Origin: Streptomyces sp. NBC_00459
GTDB lineage: Bacteria > Actinomycetota > Actinomycetes > Streptomycetales > Streptomycetaceae
NCBI RefSeq assembly: GCF_036013955.1
Contig: NZ_CP107903.1
Location: 9,548,001-9,612,000 of the forward strand
Direction: 5' to 3'
Length of the DNA stretch: 64,000 nucleotides
In this document: positions 7,844 to 16,507 of the stretch, in pieces
Layout: each line of letters starts with the position of its first letter
How positions within the stretch are numbered: the first letter of the stretch is position 1
The notes under the pieces: model-generated
Seen by the model: the letters and a program-made list of their open reading frames with translations, nothing else
What the model was told of the DNA's origin: nothing
The model's database searches: none
Program-made: the position numbers and the translations under genes

Positions 7844-8830
7844 TCACAGCGTCGCGGTCGTCGCCTCTCCGGAGGCGCTGCCCGCGAGCCACTGGTCCCA
7901 TCCCAGGTTGAAGTCCGCGTAGCCGTTGTCGGCCGAGGCCTTGGCGCGGGGCGAGCCGGTGACGGTGACGGGATCGCCCTGCTTGACCTGGCCGTAGAAC
8001 CACTTGGCATCCGACATGGACAGGTGGACGCAGCCGTGCGAGCCGCGGGCGCTGCCGCTGCCCGGGTTCGGGTCGCCGGTCGAGTAGTGCACGTAGGTCC
8101 CGGACTGGGTCAGATGGACGTCCCAGGGCAGCGTCAGGTCGTAGTAGTCGGGGCTGCCCTTGTCGCAGCTGATACCGACGCTGCAGGAGGTCATGTGGAC
8201 CTTCTCCTGCTTGTCGATGACGGCCATCGTGCCGTTCCACGTCGGATACTCGGCGCTGCCCGCGTTGATCGACAGGGTGCGCACCAGCGTGCCGTTGCGG
8301 GTCACCTTCATGGTGTGGCCGGTCACCGAGACGTCCGCGCGCACGTCGTCACCGATCTTGAAGGTGTGCGTGTAGCCGTGGACGCCGTAACGCCCGTTGC
8401 CGTTGCTGACGCCCTTCATGTCGGCATCGATCTTCACTGTCGTGCCGGAGGGCCAGTACGTCTTGGGGCGCCAGTCGGCCCGCTGGTCGCCGAACCAGTG
8501 CCACGCGCCGGCCACCGGCTGCGAGGCGCTCACCTTCATGTGCTTCTCGACCGTGGCCCGTGCCTTGGCCGCCACGGGGTTCGTGAAGACCACCGAGATC
8601 GGCATGGCCACGCCCACCGTGGTTCCCGTCTGGGGGGTGATCGTCTCCAGCAGCATCGGCGGGCCCGCGGGCTTTGTCGGTGACGGCGAGGAACTCGCTT
8701 TCGGGTTTCCCGACGCCTTCGCGTCGCTGCCGCTCGCCTTGTCGCTGCCGCCCCCGCCGCAGGCACTCGCTCCCACCAGCATCACGCCCGTGACGAGTGC
8801 GATCCCTATGCTGCCCTTGCGCCGTCGCAC
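7844..8830 (-). CDS. L,D-transpeptidase lipoprotein (YkuD domain)
   Basis: A 328-residue lipoprotein that forms 3-3 (meso-DAP to meso-DAP) cross-links or anchors in peptidoglycan outside the membrane. The signal peptide ends in a lipobox V-G-A-S-A-C with Cys24, followed by a Gly/Ser/Pro-rich linker, an Ig-like domain (about 60-160) and the YkuD catalytic domain (about 165-290). The active-site motif is S-H-G-C-V-H-L with Cys267 and His265. The start is GTG 8830. Streptomyces encode several such enzymes, and this one has the standard LdtMt2-like layout. It stands alone, with the chimeric pseudogene converging on it. Confidence 0.9.
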   Translation of the reverse strand: MRRRKGSIGIALVTGVMLVGASACGGGGSDKASGSDAKASGNPKASSSPSPTKPAGPPMLLETITPQTGTTVGVAMPISVVFTNPVAAKARATVEKHMKVSASQPVAGAWHWFGDQRADWRPKTYWPSGTTVKIDADMKGVSNGNGRYGVHGYTHTFKIGDDVRADVSVTGHTMKVTRNGTLVRTLSINAGSAEYPTWNGTMAVIDKQEKVHMTSCSVGISCDKGSPDYYDLTLPWDVHLTQSGTYVHYSTGDPNPGSGSARGSHGCVHLSMSDAKWFYGQVKQGDPVTVTGSPRAKASADNGYADFNLGWDQWLAGSASGEATTATL

Positions 8831-9189
8831 GACTTGCCCCGCTCTCTAGCTCTTCGGCCCTGCCGGGCCCGACGCACTGTGAGACAGAGACAACGCGGGC
8901 CGCAGTTGCGTGTGCCGCGTAAAGCGTGTCTCAAACCTTGGTTCCACACGGGGATCGGCCGAGGACCGAAGGGCTGTCACCACACGGCCTGAGCGCGTGG
9001 CCCGGCCGGTTGGACAACGCGTCGGAGTACGCCGGCGAAGGAGCGACGGACCCGGACCCGCCGGCCACGGGGCCCGTGCGTCCGTTGCAGCTCCGGACCC
9101 TGGCGTCGGCGACGGCTGCCCGAACGCCCGGAGTCAGCAGGGCGGCCGGGCTGTCGCGCACGCACGTCAGCCCCTGCGCGACGACGCGG
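8831..9189. other. intergenic, no gene seen
   Basis: About 360 bases between two minus-strand genes. Open frames here have no recognisable product; I see no RNA or clear promoter beyond a generic upstream region for the transpeptidase gene. Confidence 0.4.
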
Positions 9190-9543
9190 TCAGACGGGCT
9201 GCCACAGTTCGATTCGATTGCCCTCAGGATCGGTGACCCAGCCGAATCGACCGACGCCCTCCATGTCCTGCGTCTCCTCGGCGACGTCCGCTCCCTCGGC
9301 GCGCAGCTGCGCGAGCATCGCGTCCAGGTCGCGGACCCGGAAGTTGAGCATGGTCTGCTGGGCGCGGGACCCGAAGTAGTCGGTCTCGGACTCGAATGTC
9401 GCGAACACCGTCGGCCCGGCTCCCTGATGCCACAGGCCGTTCTCATCCGCGTCCAGGCCCAGACAATCGCGATACCACGCGCTCAGGGCCGCCGGGTCGG
9501 ACGCCCGCATGAAGTACCCACCGATGCCAAGCACACGTTCCAT
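9190..9543 (-). CDS. VOC / glyoxalase-bleomycin-resistance family protein
   Basis: A 117-residue single-module vicinal-oxygen-chelate protein. It opens with V-L-G-I-G-G-Y-F-M-R-A, has W-Y-R-D-C-L-G-L near residue 25 and ends with the family signature V-T-D-P-E-G-N-R-I-E-L-W-Q-P, whose Glu is a metal ligand in glyoxalase-like enzymes. One beta-alpha-beta-beta-beta module per half means it must dimerise to form a site. Possible roles include detoxification of reactive carbonyls or binding a small molecule; the substrate is not predictable. Confidence 0.88.
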   Translation of the reverse strand: MERVLGIGGYFMRASDPAALSAWYRDCLGLDADENGLWHQGAGPTVFATFESETDYFGSRAQQTMLNFRVRDLDAMLAQLRAEGADVAEETQDMEGVGRFGWVTDPEGNRIELWQPV

Positions 9544-9584
9544 GCCGCCATCCTGTCAGGACGGCAATCGGGTGGCCACGGACC

Positions 9585-10040
9585 TCACCGCGGGCTGGGG
9601 TGCTGTCCGGGCAGCCGAAGATGGGCGACGACCTGCTTGCCGGTCTCCAGGCCGATGGTGTGCAGCTGGTCGCACAGGCGGGTGACCAACTGCAGGCCGT
9701 GCCCGCCGACACGGCGGACGTCGTAGGCGCGAAGTTCGGGCCGACGAGGGGAGCTGTCACGCACGGTGATGCGCAACAGGGCGGCGTCGGGTGTCACCTC
9801 CAGCGCCAGGCCGCCCGGACCAGGTGCGTGGCGCAGCGCATTGGTGACCAGCTCACTGACGACGAGCTGGGCGTCCTGGCTCGGTCGGTGTTCAGGGCGG
9901 TGGCCCGCATCGGCCAGGAGCGCGCGCACCGCTGCTCTGGCGTCCGCGATCGAGGCGTCTGTCGTGTCCCAGGCGGCGCTGTATCGCAGGGCCGTCGGCT
10001 TCTGTTCATCCGATGCCCGGGTTTTACGCGGGATGATCAT
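9585..10040 (-). CDS. RsbW-like ATP-binding protein (anti-sigma / serine kinase family)
   Basis: A 151-residue GHKL ATPase of the HATPase_c_2 type, the family of anti-sigma-factor kinases and the many orphan Streptomyces ATP-binding regulators. The N box reads S-E-L-V-T-N-A-L-R-H-A and the G1/G2 region reads D-V-R-R-V-G-G-H-G-L-Q-L-V. Start ATG 10040 has GGGAAGAG just upstream, inside a possible 28-codon leader whose stop overlaps this ATG. No sigma factor or STAS anti-anti-sigma gene is adjacent, so its partner is elsewhere. Confidence 0.85.
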   Translation of the reverse strand: MIIPRKTRASDEQKPTALRYSAAWDTTDASIADARAAVRALLADAGHRPEHRPSQDAQLVVSELVTNALRHAPGPGGLALEVTPDAALLRITVRDSSPRRPELRAYDVRRVGGHGLQLVTRLCDQLHTIGLETGKQVVAHLRLPGQHPSPR

Positions 10041-10123
10041 AGAACTCTTCCCGTGGATCGATTTTCTTCGTCACAGGTTGTTGTTGTCGCTTGATTTCGC
10101 CTACCCGCTGGCGTCTTGTTCAT
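10037..10123 (-). CDS. possible 28-residue leader ORF overlapping the RsbW-like gene
   Basis: A short frame beginning M-N-K-T-P-A-G-R-R-N and ending S-T-G-R-V-L has its TGA overlapping the ATG of the ATPase gene, so ribosomes finishing it could reinitiate. Its ribosome-binding site is weak (GTGGA) and its composition is less GC-biased than normal genes, which argues against strong coding selection. It is offered only as a candidate leader peptide. Confidence 0.22.
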   Translation of the reverse strand: MNKTPAGRRNQATTTTCDEENRSTGRVL

Positions 10124-10379
10124 GGGGTGTCCACCGGTGCGAATTGATCGGAGCCGCGCCGGTTCCGGCGCGGGAACCGGCGGGCGTACTGCGCGTCGAG
10201 GCGCGTGGCGTGTGCAGCTCTCCAGCGTGAGCGGGGTGAAACGCACGGTCACCACAGCAAGTACCGTGTCCACGGGATCGCCCACCGAGGAATGGCGAAC
10301 CGCCACACCCCCATAGGAATTCGCCTTGCTGCTCAGGCGACCGTGTCCGGCAAAGTGCGCGCCCGAAGGAGCGTTACGC
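10124..10379. other. intergenic, no gene seen
   Basis: About 255 bases upstream of the leader/ATPase gene and downstream of the response-regulator gene. No conserved frame, terminator or operator stood out. Confidence 0.3.
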
Positions 10380-11051
10380 CTACCTCGGTTTGGCTCTGAC
10401 GAGTCCGGCGTCGTACGCCATGATCACGGCCTGAATGCGGTCACGCGCCCCGATCTTGGCCAGGACCCGACCCACGTGCTTCTTCACCGTGGACTCGGTG
10501 AGGACGAGCCGTTCGGCGATCTCCGTGTTCGTCCAGCCCTGGCCGATGGCGACCAGGACCTCTCGTTCGCGGTCGCTGAGCGTCCGCAGCCGGGGGTCCT
10601 CGGCCGGGGGGCCACCGTGCGGCGCCAGCACCTGGTGGGCGTAGGCGTCCAGGAGACGCCGGGTCAGGCTCGGGGCCACGACGGCGTCGCCGGTCGCCAC
10701 CGCGTGGATGCCCGCGATGAGTTCCTCGGGGCGGGCGTCCTTGAGCAGGAAACCGCTGGCGCCGGACCGCAGTCCTTCGTAGGCGTACTCGTCGAGGTCG
10801 AAGGTGGTCACGATGAGAATGCGGGTACGGCCCCCGGCGGCGATGATCCGACGGGTGGCCTCCAAACCGTCCATGCCGGGCATGCGGATGTCCATGAGAA
10901 CGACATCGGGGCGGAGTTCCGCGGCCAGGCGGACGGCCTCGGCCCCGTGCTCGGCCTCGCCGACCGGGGTCAGGCCGGGAGTGCCCTCCAGGAGCATGCG
11001 GAACCCCATGCGCTGCAGGGGCTGGTCGTCGGCGATCAGCACGGTGGTCAC
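10380..11051 (-). CDS. NarL/LuxR-type response regulator
   Basis: A 223-residue two-component response regulator. The receiver domain has acidic residues D8-D9, phospho-acceptor Asp54 in V-V-L-M-D-I-R-M-P-G-M-D-G, Thr in I-V-T-T-F-D and Lys in F-L-L-K-D-A. The C-terminal LuxR helix-turn-helix (about 150-215) has L-S-D-R-E-R-E-V-L and the recognition helix T-N-T-E-I-A-E-R-L. Its GTG start overlaps the stop of the histidine-kinase gene (GTGA), making it the last gene of a four-gene operon with an ABC transporter. It probably controls that operon; a 26-bp palindrome upstream of the operon is the natural candidate site. Confidence 0.93.
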   Translation of the reverse strand: MTTVLIADDQPLQRMGFRMLLEGTPGLTPVGEAEHGAEAVRLAAELRPDVVLMDIRMPGMDGLEATRRIIAAGGRTRILIVTTFDLDEYAYEGLRSGASGFLLKDARPEELIAGIHAVATGDAVVAPSLTRRLLDAYAHQVLAPHGGPPAEDPRLRTLSDREREVLVAIGQGWTNTEIAERLVLTESTVKKHVGRVLAKIGARDRIQAVIMAYDAGLVRAKPR

Positions 11052-12427
11052 GGCAGATGCTCTCCCGATACGGGCAGGGCGGACGCGGAGGGCACGTCGA
11101 GCACGACGTCCACCAGCCAGCCGGGCCCCGTGTCGCGGGGACCGGCGGTGACGTCACCGCCGTACATGGCTGCCCGCTGCCGGATGCCGACCAGGCCGTG
11201 ACCGGGGTCGACGCCGGTGTGCGGTTGTGGCTGCGGCTTTTCGCGTACGGGGGTCCCCGACGGTGTTCCGGTGTCGGTGACCCGGATCCTCAGCCGGCCG
11301 GCTGAGGCGGCCACGGCGACCTCTGCGGTGGAGCGCGGCCCGGCGTGCTTGAGCGTGTTGGTCAACGCCTCCTGGACGATGCGGTACACGGTGAGCTGCA
11401 CACCGACGCCGAGCGAGTCGAGCGAACCCTCGGTCCGGTAGGTCACGCTCAGTCCCGCCGCACGCACCCGCGCCAGAAGGGGATCCAGGTCACGGATGCC
11501 CGGCTGCGGACCCAGCAGCCGTTCGTGCTCCTGCTCCTGGCGCAGCACGCCCAGCACGCGGCGCAGTTCGCCCATGGCCTGGCGCCCGGTGTCGCCGAGG
11601 ATACGCAGGGCCTCGGCGGACTGCTCGTTGCGGTTGGCGGCGAGGGTGGCGGCCCCGTCGGCGACGCTGACCATGACGGAGAGGTTGTGGCCGACGATGT
11701 CGTGCATCTCGCGGGCGACCCGGGCGCGTTCGGCGGCGGCGGTGAGCTGGACGCGTTGGTCGCGCTCGATCTCCAGGCGGGTGGCGCGGTCCTCCAACGC
11801 GGCCAGGTACATACGGCGGATGCGCAGGGTCAGGCCGATGGCGACGGCCGCTGTCGCCGTTCCCAGCAGGAAGAACAGGCCGAGGAGCGGGTGTTCGACC
11901 TGCTTCAGGAGGTAGACCGCCACGGTGAGGCTGATGAAGGTGAGCGCGACGGCCCAGCCGAGCACACGCAGGGAACCGCGTACAGCCAGGGTGTACAGAG
12001 CGACGAGGGTGCTGATGCCGGCCTGCTGCCAGACACCCACCGACCACTGGACCATGGACACCAGCAGGATCACGAAGAAGGTGACGGTCGGGGCCCGGCG
12101 ACGCCACCACAGGGGTACGACGAGCGCGACGGCGAACGCGGACATGACGGCGGTCGGAAGCTGAGCGCGGCTGCTCGCCTCCCCGAAGGGGCCGTTGCTG
12201 TCGGGGGAGAGCAGGTCGGGCAGGCTGATGAGGGCGACGATCAGTACCACCGCGGTGTCGAGCAGCCACGGATGGTGCACGTCCAGTTCGCGGTGGCGGT
12301 TCTGCCCGCGCAGCAGACGGCCCAGGAGCGGGTGCGCCCAGGCGTCGTCCAGCCCGGAGGACGGCGGGAGCGTCCTCCGGGCGGTCGGCGCGGCGGCTGC
12401 CGCGCGCTGTGGACTCATGGACCTCAT
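11048..12427 (-). CDS. NarL-type sensor histidine kinase
   Basis: A histidine kinase of about 459 residues. The N-terminal half holds four to six hydrophobic segments (for example A-V-V-L-I-V-A-L-I-S and F-F-V-I-L-L-V-S-M-V). A HisKA_3 dimerisation helix has the phospho-acceptor in A-R-E-M-H-D-I-V-G-H, and the HATPase domain has I-V-Q-E-A-L-T-N-T-L-K-H-A (N box) and D-P-G-H-G-L-V-G-I-R (G box). ATG 12427 is the preferred start, with ATG 12418 possible; the open frame runs further upstream into the permease gene. It is co-transcribed with an ABC transporter, as in BceS/VraS-like drug-sensing modules. There is little extracellular sequence, so it may sense within the membrane or through the transporter. 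Confidence 0.9.
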   Translation of the reverse strand: MRSMSPQRAAAAAPTARRTLPPSSGLDDAWAHPLLGRLLRGQNRHRELDVHHPWLLDTAVVLIVALISLPDLLSPDSNGPFGEASSRAQLPTAVMSAFAVALVVPLWWRRRAPTVTFFVILLVSMVQWSVGVWQQAGISTLVALYTLAVRGSLRVLGWAVALTFISLTVAVYLLKQVEHPLLGLFFLLGTATAAVAIGLTLRIRRMYLAALEDRATRLEIERDQRVQLTAAAERARVAREMHDIVGHNLSVMVSVADGAATLAANRNEQSAEALRILGDTGRQAMGELRRVLGVLRQEQEHERLLGPQPGIRDLDPLLARVRAAGLSVTYRTEGSLDSLGVGVQLTVYRIVQEALTNTLKHAGPRSTAEVAVAASAGRLRIRVTDTGTPSGTPVREKPQPQPHTGVDPGHGLVGIRQRAAMYGGDVTAGPRDTGPGWLVDVVLDVPSASALPVSGEHLP

Positions 12428-12446
12428 TGTCGCTGGTTTTCGCAGC

Positions 12447-13277
12447 TCAGGCGTCGGTCCGGACCAGGCGGAAGGCCGCACCGGCGAGAGTCAGGGCCAC
12501 CCAGCCTGCGAAGACCGCGAGTCCTGCCCCGGGTGACAGGGAGTCGGAGGACTGCTGCAGGGCGTAGACGGCCGAGCCGGCGTTGCTGGGGAAGTAGGGG
12601 TTGATGTTGTCGTACAGCGAGTCGGGCAGCAGAGAGGCGAGGCCGGGGAGGATGAGAAGGATGCCGACCAGGGCGGCGATGGCTCCGGCGGAGGAGCGCA
12701 GCAGCATCCCCAGCGCCACGCCGAACACGGCGACCAGAGCGAGGTAGACACCGGCGCCGGTCAGGCTGCGCAGCACACCGTCGTCACTCAGGGACAGCGC
12801 GATCTTCTCGCCGTCCAGGCCCAGTGTGCCCAGCTGGAACGCCGCCAGCGCGGCGATCGTGGTGAGGATCAGCGCGATCGGCCCGATCACGGCGCTCTTC
12901 GCCCACACCACGGGCAGCCGACGCGGAACCGCGGCGAGGGTGGAGCGGATCATGCCCGTGCTGTACTCGCCCGCGGACAGCAGTACGCCGAGCACACCCA
13001 CGGCCAGCGACGCGAAGGTCACACCGGTCAGAGCCAGACTCACCGCGTCGCTGACGCCGGAGTTCGGGCCGGGCCCCTGATTCGTGACGGCGTCCGGACT
13101 GTAGGTGGCGGACGCGATCGCGCCAAAAGCGATCAGCAGGACCACCCCGACGGACAGCGTGATCCAACTCGACCGGAGCGACCAGAACTTGGCCCATTCC
13201 GAGCGCAGCACCCGGAGACCGGTCACCTTCTGGACTGTCGTGCCGGAGGAAGCCGGGGCAAGCGTGGCGGAGGTCAT
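12447..13277 (-). CDS. ABC-2 type transporter permease
   Basis: A 276-residue membrane protein with about six hydrophobic segments: V-L-L-I-A-F-G-A-I near residue 45, then F-A-S-L-A-V-G-V-L-G-V-L-L, I-G-P-I-A-L-I-L, V-Y-L-A-L-V-A-V-F-G-V-A-L, A-I-A-A-L-V-G-I-L-L-I-L-P and V-F-A-G-W-V-A-L-T-L-A. The loop G-E-Y-S-T-G-M-I-R-S-T-L is characteristic of ABC-2 permeases working with LolD/CcmA-type ATPases. The ATG overlaps the ATPase gene's stop (ATGA). It forms an exporter with the upstream ATPase and probably dimerises. The histidine kinase gene follows after a short gap, so the substrate may be a membrane-active compound sensed by that kinase. Confidence 0.9.
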   Translation of the reverse strand: MTSATLAPASSGTTVQKVTGLRVLRSEWAKFWSLRSSWITLSVGVVLLIAFGAIASATYSPDAVTNQGPGPNSGVSDAVSLALTGVTFASLAVGVLGVLLSAGEYSTGMIRSTLAAVPRRLPVVWAKSAVIGPIALILTTIAALAAFQLGTLGLDGEKIALSLSDDGVLRSLTGAGVYLALVAVFGVALGMLLRSSAGAIAALVGILLILPGLASLLPDSLYDNINPYFPSNAGSAVYALQQSSDSLSPGAGLAVFAGWVALTLAGAAFRLVRTDA

Positions 13278-14206
13278 CAGGCTGCCTTTCGCGCGGTGTC
13301 GGCGGGAGCGCTCTGGTACTCCACCGCGTCGTGGGTGAGTTCCATGAAGGCGGTCTCCAAAGAGACTGCCTGCGGGGTGAGTTCGTAGAGGGTCACCCCG
13401 TGCTGAGCGGCGATCGTCCCGATCTCGCGGGCGTTCCGTCCGTTGACCACCAGTTCCTCGGCGGAGGAGGAGCTGATCGTGACGTGCGGGCCTGCCAGCA
13501 GCGAACGCAGCCTCACGGCTTCGGCGGTGGCGACCTTCACGCCCGAGCCGCCGGCCTCACGGGTGAAGTCGTCGACCGTGGTGTCCGCGAGCAGCCGGCC
13601 CCGTCCGATGATCACCAGGTGGTCGGCGATCAGCGCGGTCTCGCTCATCAGGTGCGAGGAGAGCATCACGGCGCGGCCCTCGTCGGCCAGACCGCGCAGC
13701 AGGTTGCGCACCCACAGCACACCTTCCGGGTCGAGGCCGTTGACCGGTTCGTCGAGCATCACGATGGCCGGGTCGCCGAGCAGGGCCGAGGCGATGCCGA
13801 GCCGCTGGCCCATGCCCAGCGAGAAGGCCCCCACCCGCTTGCCGGCCACGCTGGTCAGCCCGGCCAGCTCGATGACCTCGTCCACCCGGCGCCGGGAAAT
13901 GCCGTGGGTGTGCGCGAGCGCCATCAGATGGTTGAAGGCGGTACGGCCCGGGTGGACGGACTTGGCCTCCAGCAGGGTGCCGATCTCCTGGAGCGGTGCG
14001 GCGTGCCTGGCGTAGGACTTGCCGTTGACGGTGACCGAGCCCGCGGTGGGCGAGTCCAAACCGATGATCATCCGCATGGTCGTGGACTTGCCCGCGCCGT
14101 TGGGGCCCAGGAAGCCGGTCACCTCGCCCGGCTTGACGATGAAGCTCAGGTGGTCGACGACCGTCTTGTCCCCGTACCGCTTCGTGAGTTCACGTGCTTC
14201 GATCAT
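13277..14206 (-). CDS. ABC transporter ATP-binding protein
   Basis: A 309-residue nucleotide-binding subunit. The Walker A motif is G-P-N-G-A-G-K-S-T near residue 38, the signature motif is F-S-L-G-M-G-Q-R (LSGGQ variant), Walker B is A-I-V-M-L-D-E-P with a following V-N-G-L-D-P-E-G D-loop, and the switch His lies in S-S-H-L-M-S-E. The start ATG 14206 has AAGGG seven bases upstream; the frame continues further but without a ribosome-binding site. First gene of the ATPase-permease-kinase-regulator operon. DrrA-like C-terminal extension of about 80 residues is present. Confidence 0.92.
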   Translation of the reverse strand: MIEARELTKRYGDKTVVDHLSFIVKPGEVTGFLGPNGAGKSTTMRMIIGLDSPTAGSVTVNGKSYARHAAPLQEIGTLLEAKSVHPGRTAFNHLMALAHTHGISRRRVDEVIELAGLTSVAGKRVGAFSLGMGQRLGIASALLGDPAIVMLDEPVNGLDPEGVLWVRNLLRGLADEGRAVMLSSHLMSETALIADHLVIIGRGRLLADTTVDDFTREAGGSGVKVATAEAVRLRSLLAGPHVTISSSSAEELVVNGRNAREIGTIAAQHGVTLYELTPQAVSLETAFMELTHDAVEYQSAPADTARKAA

Positions 14207-14317
14207 GTGAGGGCCCTTCTCGCTTCGAACGCGACCGCGAACGCAGCGCGGCATCTGTGTTCGAAGTTACGGGCGCTGCGGCGCGGCCCTCTGGGACCAC
14301 AGGAGACTCTTCGGCAG

Positions 14318-14343
14318 CCGACTGGTACCGCGGTACCAGTCGG
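14318..14343. promoter_or_regulatory. perfect 26-bp palindrome upstream of ABC/two-component operon
   Basis: The 13-base arms 14318-14330 and 14331-14343 are exact reverse complements (centre GGTACC-GCGGTACC). The site lies about 112-137 bases upstream of the ATPase start codon, a plausible operator position. There is no loop, so it is a DNA-binding dyad and not a terminator. The operon's own LuxR-type regulator is the most likely ligand, but this is inference. Confidence 0.6.
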
Positions 14344-14744
14344 GCAGCGCCTGCACCTCATCCTTGTGGTGCAGTCCGTCGTGGCCCGGGTGATGGAAAG
14401 GCGGCCCGAGCGGCCGAAGAATGCCCGTGCTTCCGATGCCCGCTCGCCGCTACCGGGCCGCGATGCCGACCGGCTTCTCTCCAGGAACGCCGCCCGACGA
14501 GAAGGCGCCGACCACGCCGCACTCGTGACCACTGCCTTCTGATGTCTGCCGAGGAGGGCGCTGCCTGGTGGCGAGTGCTGCCTCGCGGAGCGGCGCAACC
14601 TCCGGGAAGGATCAGCTGTCTTCCATACGGGCATCAGGTGCCCCAGGAGTAGGGCAGCAACCACAGGGCACGAGTTCTGTTCCGAGACATGGCCGGCGGG
14701 TGAGAGCCGAGGGTCCGTTCTGCGAGGGCGAGGAGGCAAGTGGG

Positions 14745-14942
14745 ATGGCTGCACGGCGTGACGGCTCAGACGGCCTCACAGGAGGCTCCCGCGTGTCCGG
14801 CGTGGCATCAGGCGGGAGCCCCCAGCCCGCCGCGGAACGCGTACACGTCACGCTGGAAGTGGTCGAACCGCTGCTGCGCCGGGCCGACTTGTTGTCCCAG
14901 CTCCTGTGGATCGGGTACGGACGTGACTCACGGAGCCAGTAG
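14745..14942 (+). CDS. possible small protein, no recognised family
   Basis: A 65-residue frame with a good ribosome-binding site (GGAGG eight bases before ATG 14745) and mostly G/C-ending codons. The C-terminal half (V-H-V-T-L-E-V-V-E-P-L-L-R-R-A-D-L-L) looks like an amphipathic helix. I recognise no family. It lies alone in a gap of about 900 bases between the ABC operon and a membrane-protein gene. It could also be chance. Confidence 0.35.
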   Translation: MAARRDGSDGLTGGSRVSGVASGGSPQPAAERVHVTLEVVEPLLRRADLLSQLLWIGYGRDSRSQ

Positions 14943-15121
14943 ACGTGGCTGAGGCCGGGGGCATCCGCGGTGGCTCGCCCGGACCGTCGGACATGAAGAG
15001 GACCTCGGGCCGCGCTCGCGTTCTGCGCAGGCCCACGCCCGTGATCCGTATGTGATCAGTGCCCCGTAGATTCCACCCGACCAAGGGTTGGCAGGACGCG
15101 CGACCAAAACGGGGGACACAC

Positions 15122-16285
15122 ATGGCATACGGGCGTGCGGCGATACCGGCACTGATCGGAGGGGTGCTGCTCACCGCGCTCCTGTGGTGGGCGGGGGCAA
15201 GTGCGCAGGCGCTCGATCTGCCGGGCACCGCCGACGTGATCGGTGGCCGGGCTGCGGCCGATCTCCAGCAGTGGCTCACTCCTTGGTCGTACGACCCCCC
15301 GGCCTCGGTTCGGTTCGGCACCGGGGCGTCCGGCGGAATCGGGGAGGCGGCCGGTACCGACGGCGCCCACTACCTCGATCTGTACGCGACCGCGCTCCAG
15401 ATCCGGTTCGCCGCGGTCTTCGCCATCTTCGTGCCCGGCGCGCTGCTCCTGGTCCGCAGGCTGCCGCCGGTGCACGGCCGGATGCCCGCCGCGCTGCTCG
15501 CGACATGGGCGTGGGGTCTGGTGGCCGGGACCCTGGCGGTGACCGTCTCGGCGCCGTGGCTGATCGCTTCGCAGGGGCACGGCAGTTACCGCTTCCTGCC
15601 ACAGCTGGCGGGCGTGATCTCTTCCGGGCGGCAGATTCTGGTGGTGACCGCGTTGGTCGTGGCGGCGGTGACGGTGTTCGCGGCACGTATCACCGCGAAG
15701 GGCTCCGGTCCGCTGCCGCAGGAGATCGTCCCGGCGCGTGCCGCCCGTCTGGCCGCCAGTGCCGGGACCGCGGTGATCGCACTGTCCCTGGTGGTCCTTT
15801 CGTACCAGTCGGTCGCCGCCACTCTCCAGACGGCGTTCACCGGCGGCGGGCTGCTCGCCGAACCGGGCGACCTGCTGCGCCAGTGGCTGCTGCTCGGCGC
15901 CTGGGCTGTTCCGTCGGGCACATCGCTCGGTGACTGGCTCCTGTACCGGGCCGCCGACGTGCTGCTGCTCGCGGTGGTGTGGTGGGCACTGCGGCGGTTG
16001 CCCGGGATGCTCACCCGAGCCACTGTCCCGGCGATGGCGGTCGGTGCCGTCTGCGCGACCGTTCTCGGGCTGCTGGCGAGCCAGGTGCTGCGAATGGCGA
16101 CGGACGGGGCGAGTATGCGCTGGGGACTGGTCTACCTGTCCACCAGCCTCGGCGGCGGCGTCCCGGCCGCCCTGACCTGGGGCCTGGTGGCGGGAGTCAC
16201 GGCTGCCGTGACGCTGCGGGTGGCCGTAAGACGCACGGTGACCGCCGATGCCACGGTTTCCGTCCCGGACCCCGCCCGGATGTAG
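15122..16285 (+). CDS. multi-pass integral membrane protein, unknown function
   Basis: A 387-residue membrane protein. Hydrophobic segments are visible at A-I-P-A-L-I-G-G-V-L-L (about 7), F-A-A-V-F-A-I-F-V-P-G-A-L-L-L (about 100), L-V-A-G-T-L-A-V-T-V, I-L-V-V-T-A-L-V-V-A-A-V-T-V, V-I-A-L-S-L-V-V-L, V-L-L-L-A-V-V-W-W-A, V-G-A-V-C-A-T-V-L-G-L-L and a last one near 360, so about eight passes. I start at ATG 15122, preceded by a GGGGG stretch 7-8 bases upstream, in place of an earlier in-frame ATG without a ribosome-binding site. I recognise no family motif. It is transcribed alone or with the downstream flavoprotein gene 220 bases away. Confidence 0.72.
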   Translation: MAYGRAAIPALIGGVLLTALLWWAGASAQALDLPGTADVIGGRAAADLQQWLTPWSYDPPASVRFGTGASGGIGEAAGTDGAHYLDLYATALQIRFAAVFAIFVPGALLLVRRLPPVHGRMPAALLATWAWGLVAGTLAVTVSAPWLIASQGHGSYRFLPQLAGVISSGRQILVVTALVVAAVTVFAARITAKGSGPLPQEIVPARAARLAASAGTAVIALSLVVLSYQSVAATLQTAFTGGGLLAEPGDLLRQWLLLGAWAVPSGTSLGDWLLYRAADVLLLAVVWWALRRLPGMLTRATVPAMAVGAVCATVLGLLASQVLRMATDGASMRWGLVYLSTSLGGGVPAALTWGLVAGVTAAVTLRVAVRRTVTADATVSVPDPARM

Positions 16286-16507
16286 CAGCGCTGCCTGGTC
16301 CTTGACCGCCCGGGTGCCGGTTCGGAGCCTTAGGTCCTCGGGGCGGGAGGCGGGCGAGCGACAGCGACAGCGTCGGAGTCGGGGCAAATCGCCGGTGCAC
16401 CGGTGCGTCGTACTGGGACAACGTGCGCATTCCGCGAGACGCTGCCGCCGGGACGGCGTGGAGACGCCGACTCCCCGTCCTGTCCGCTCGTCCTCCCGGA
16501 GCCCGCC

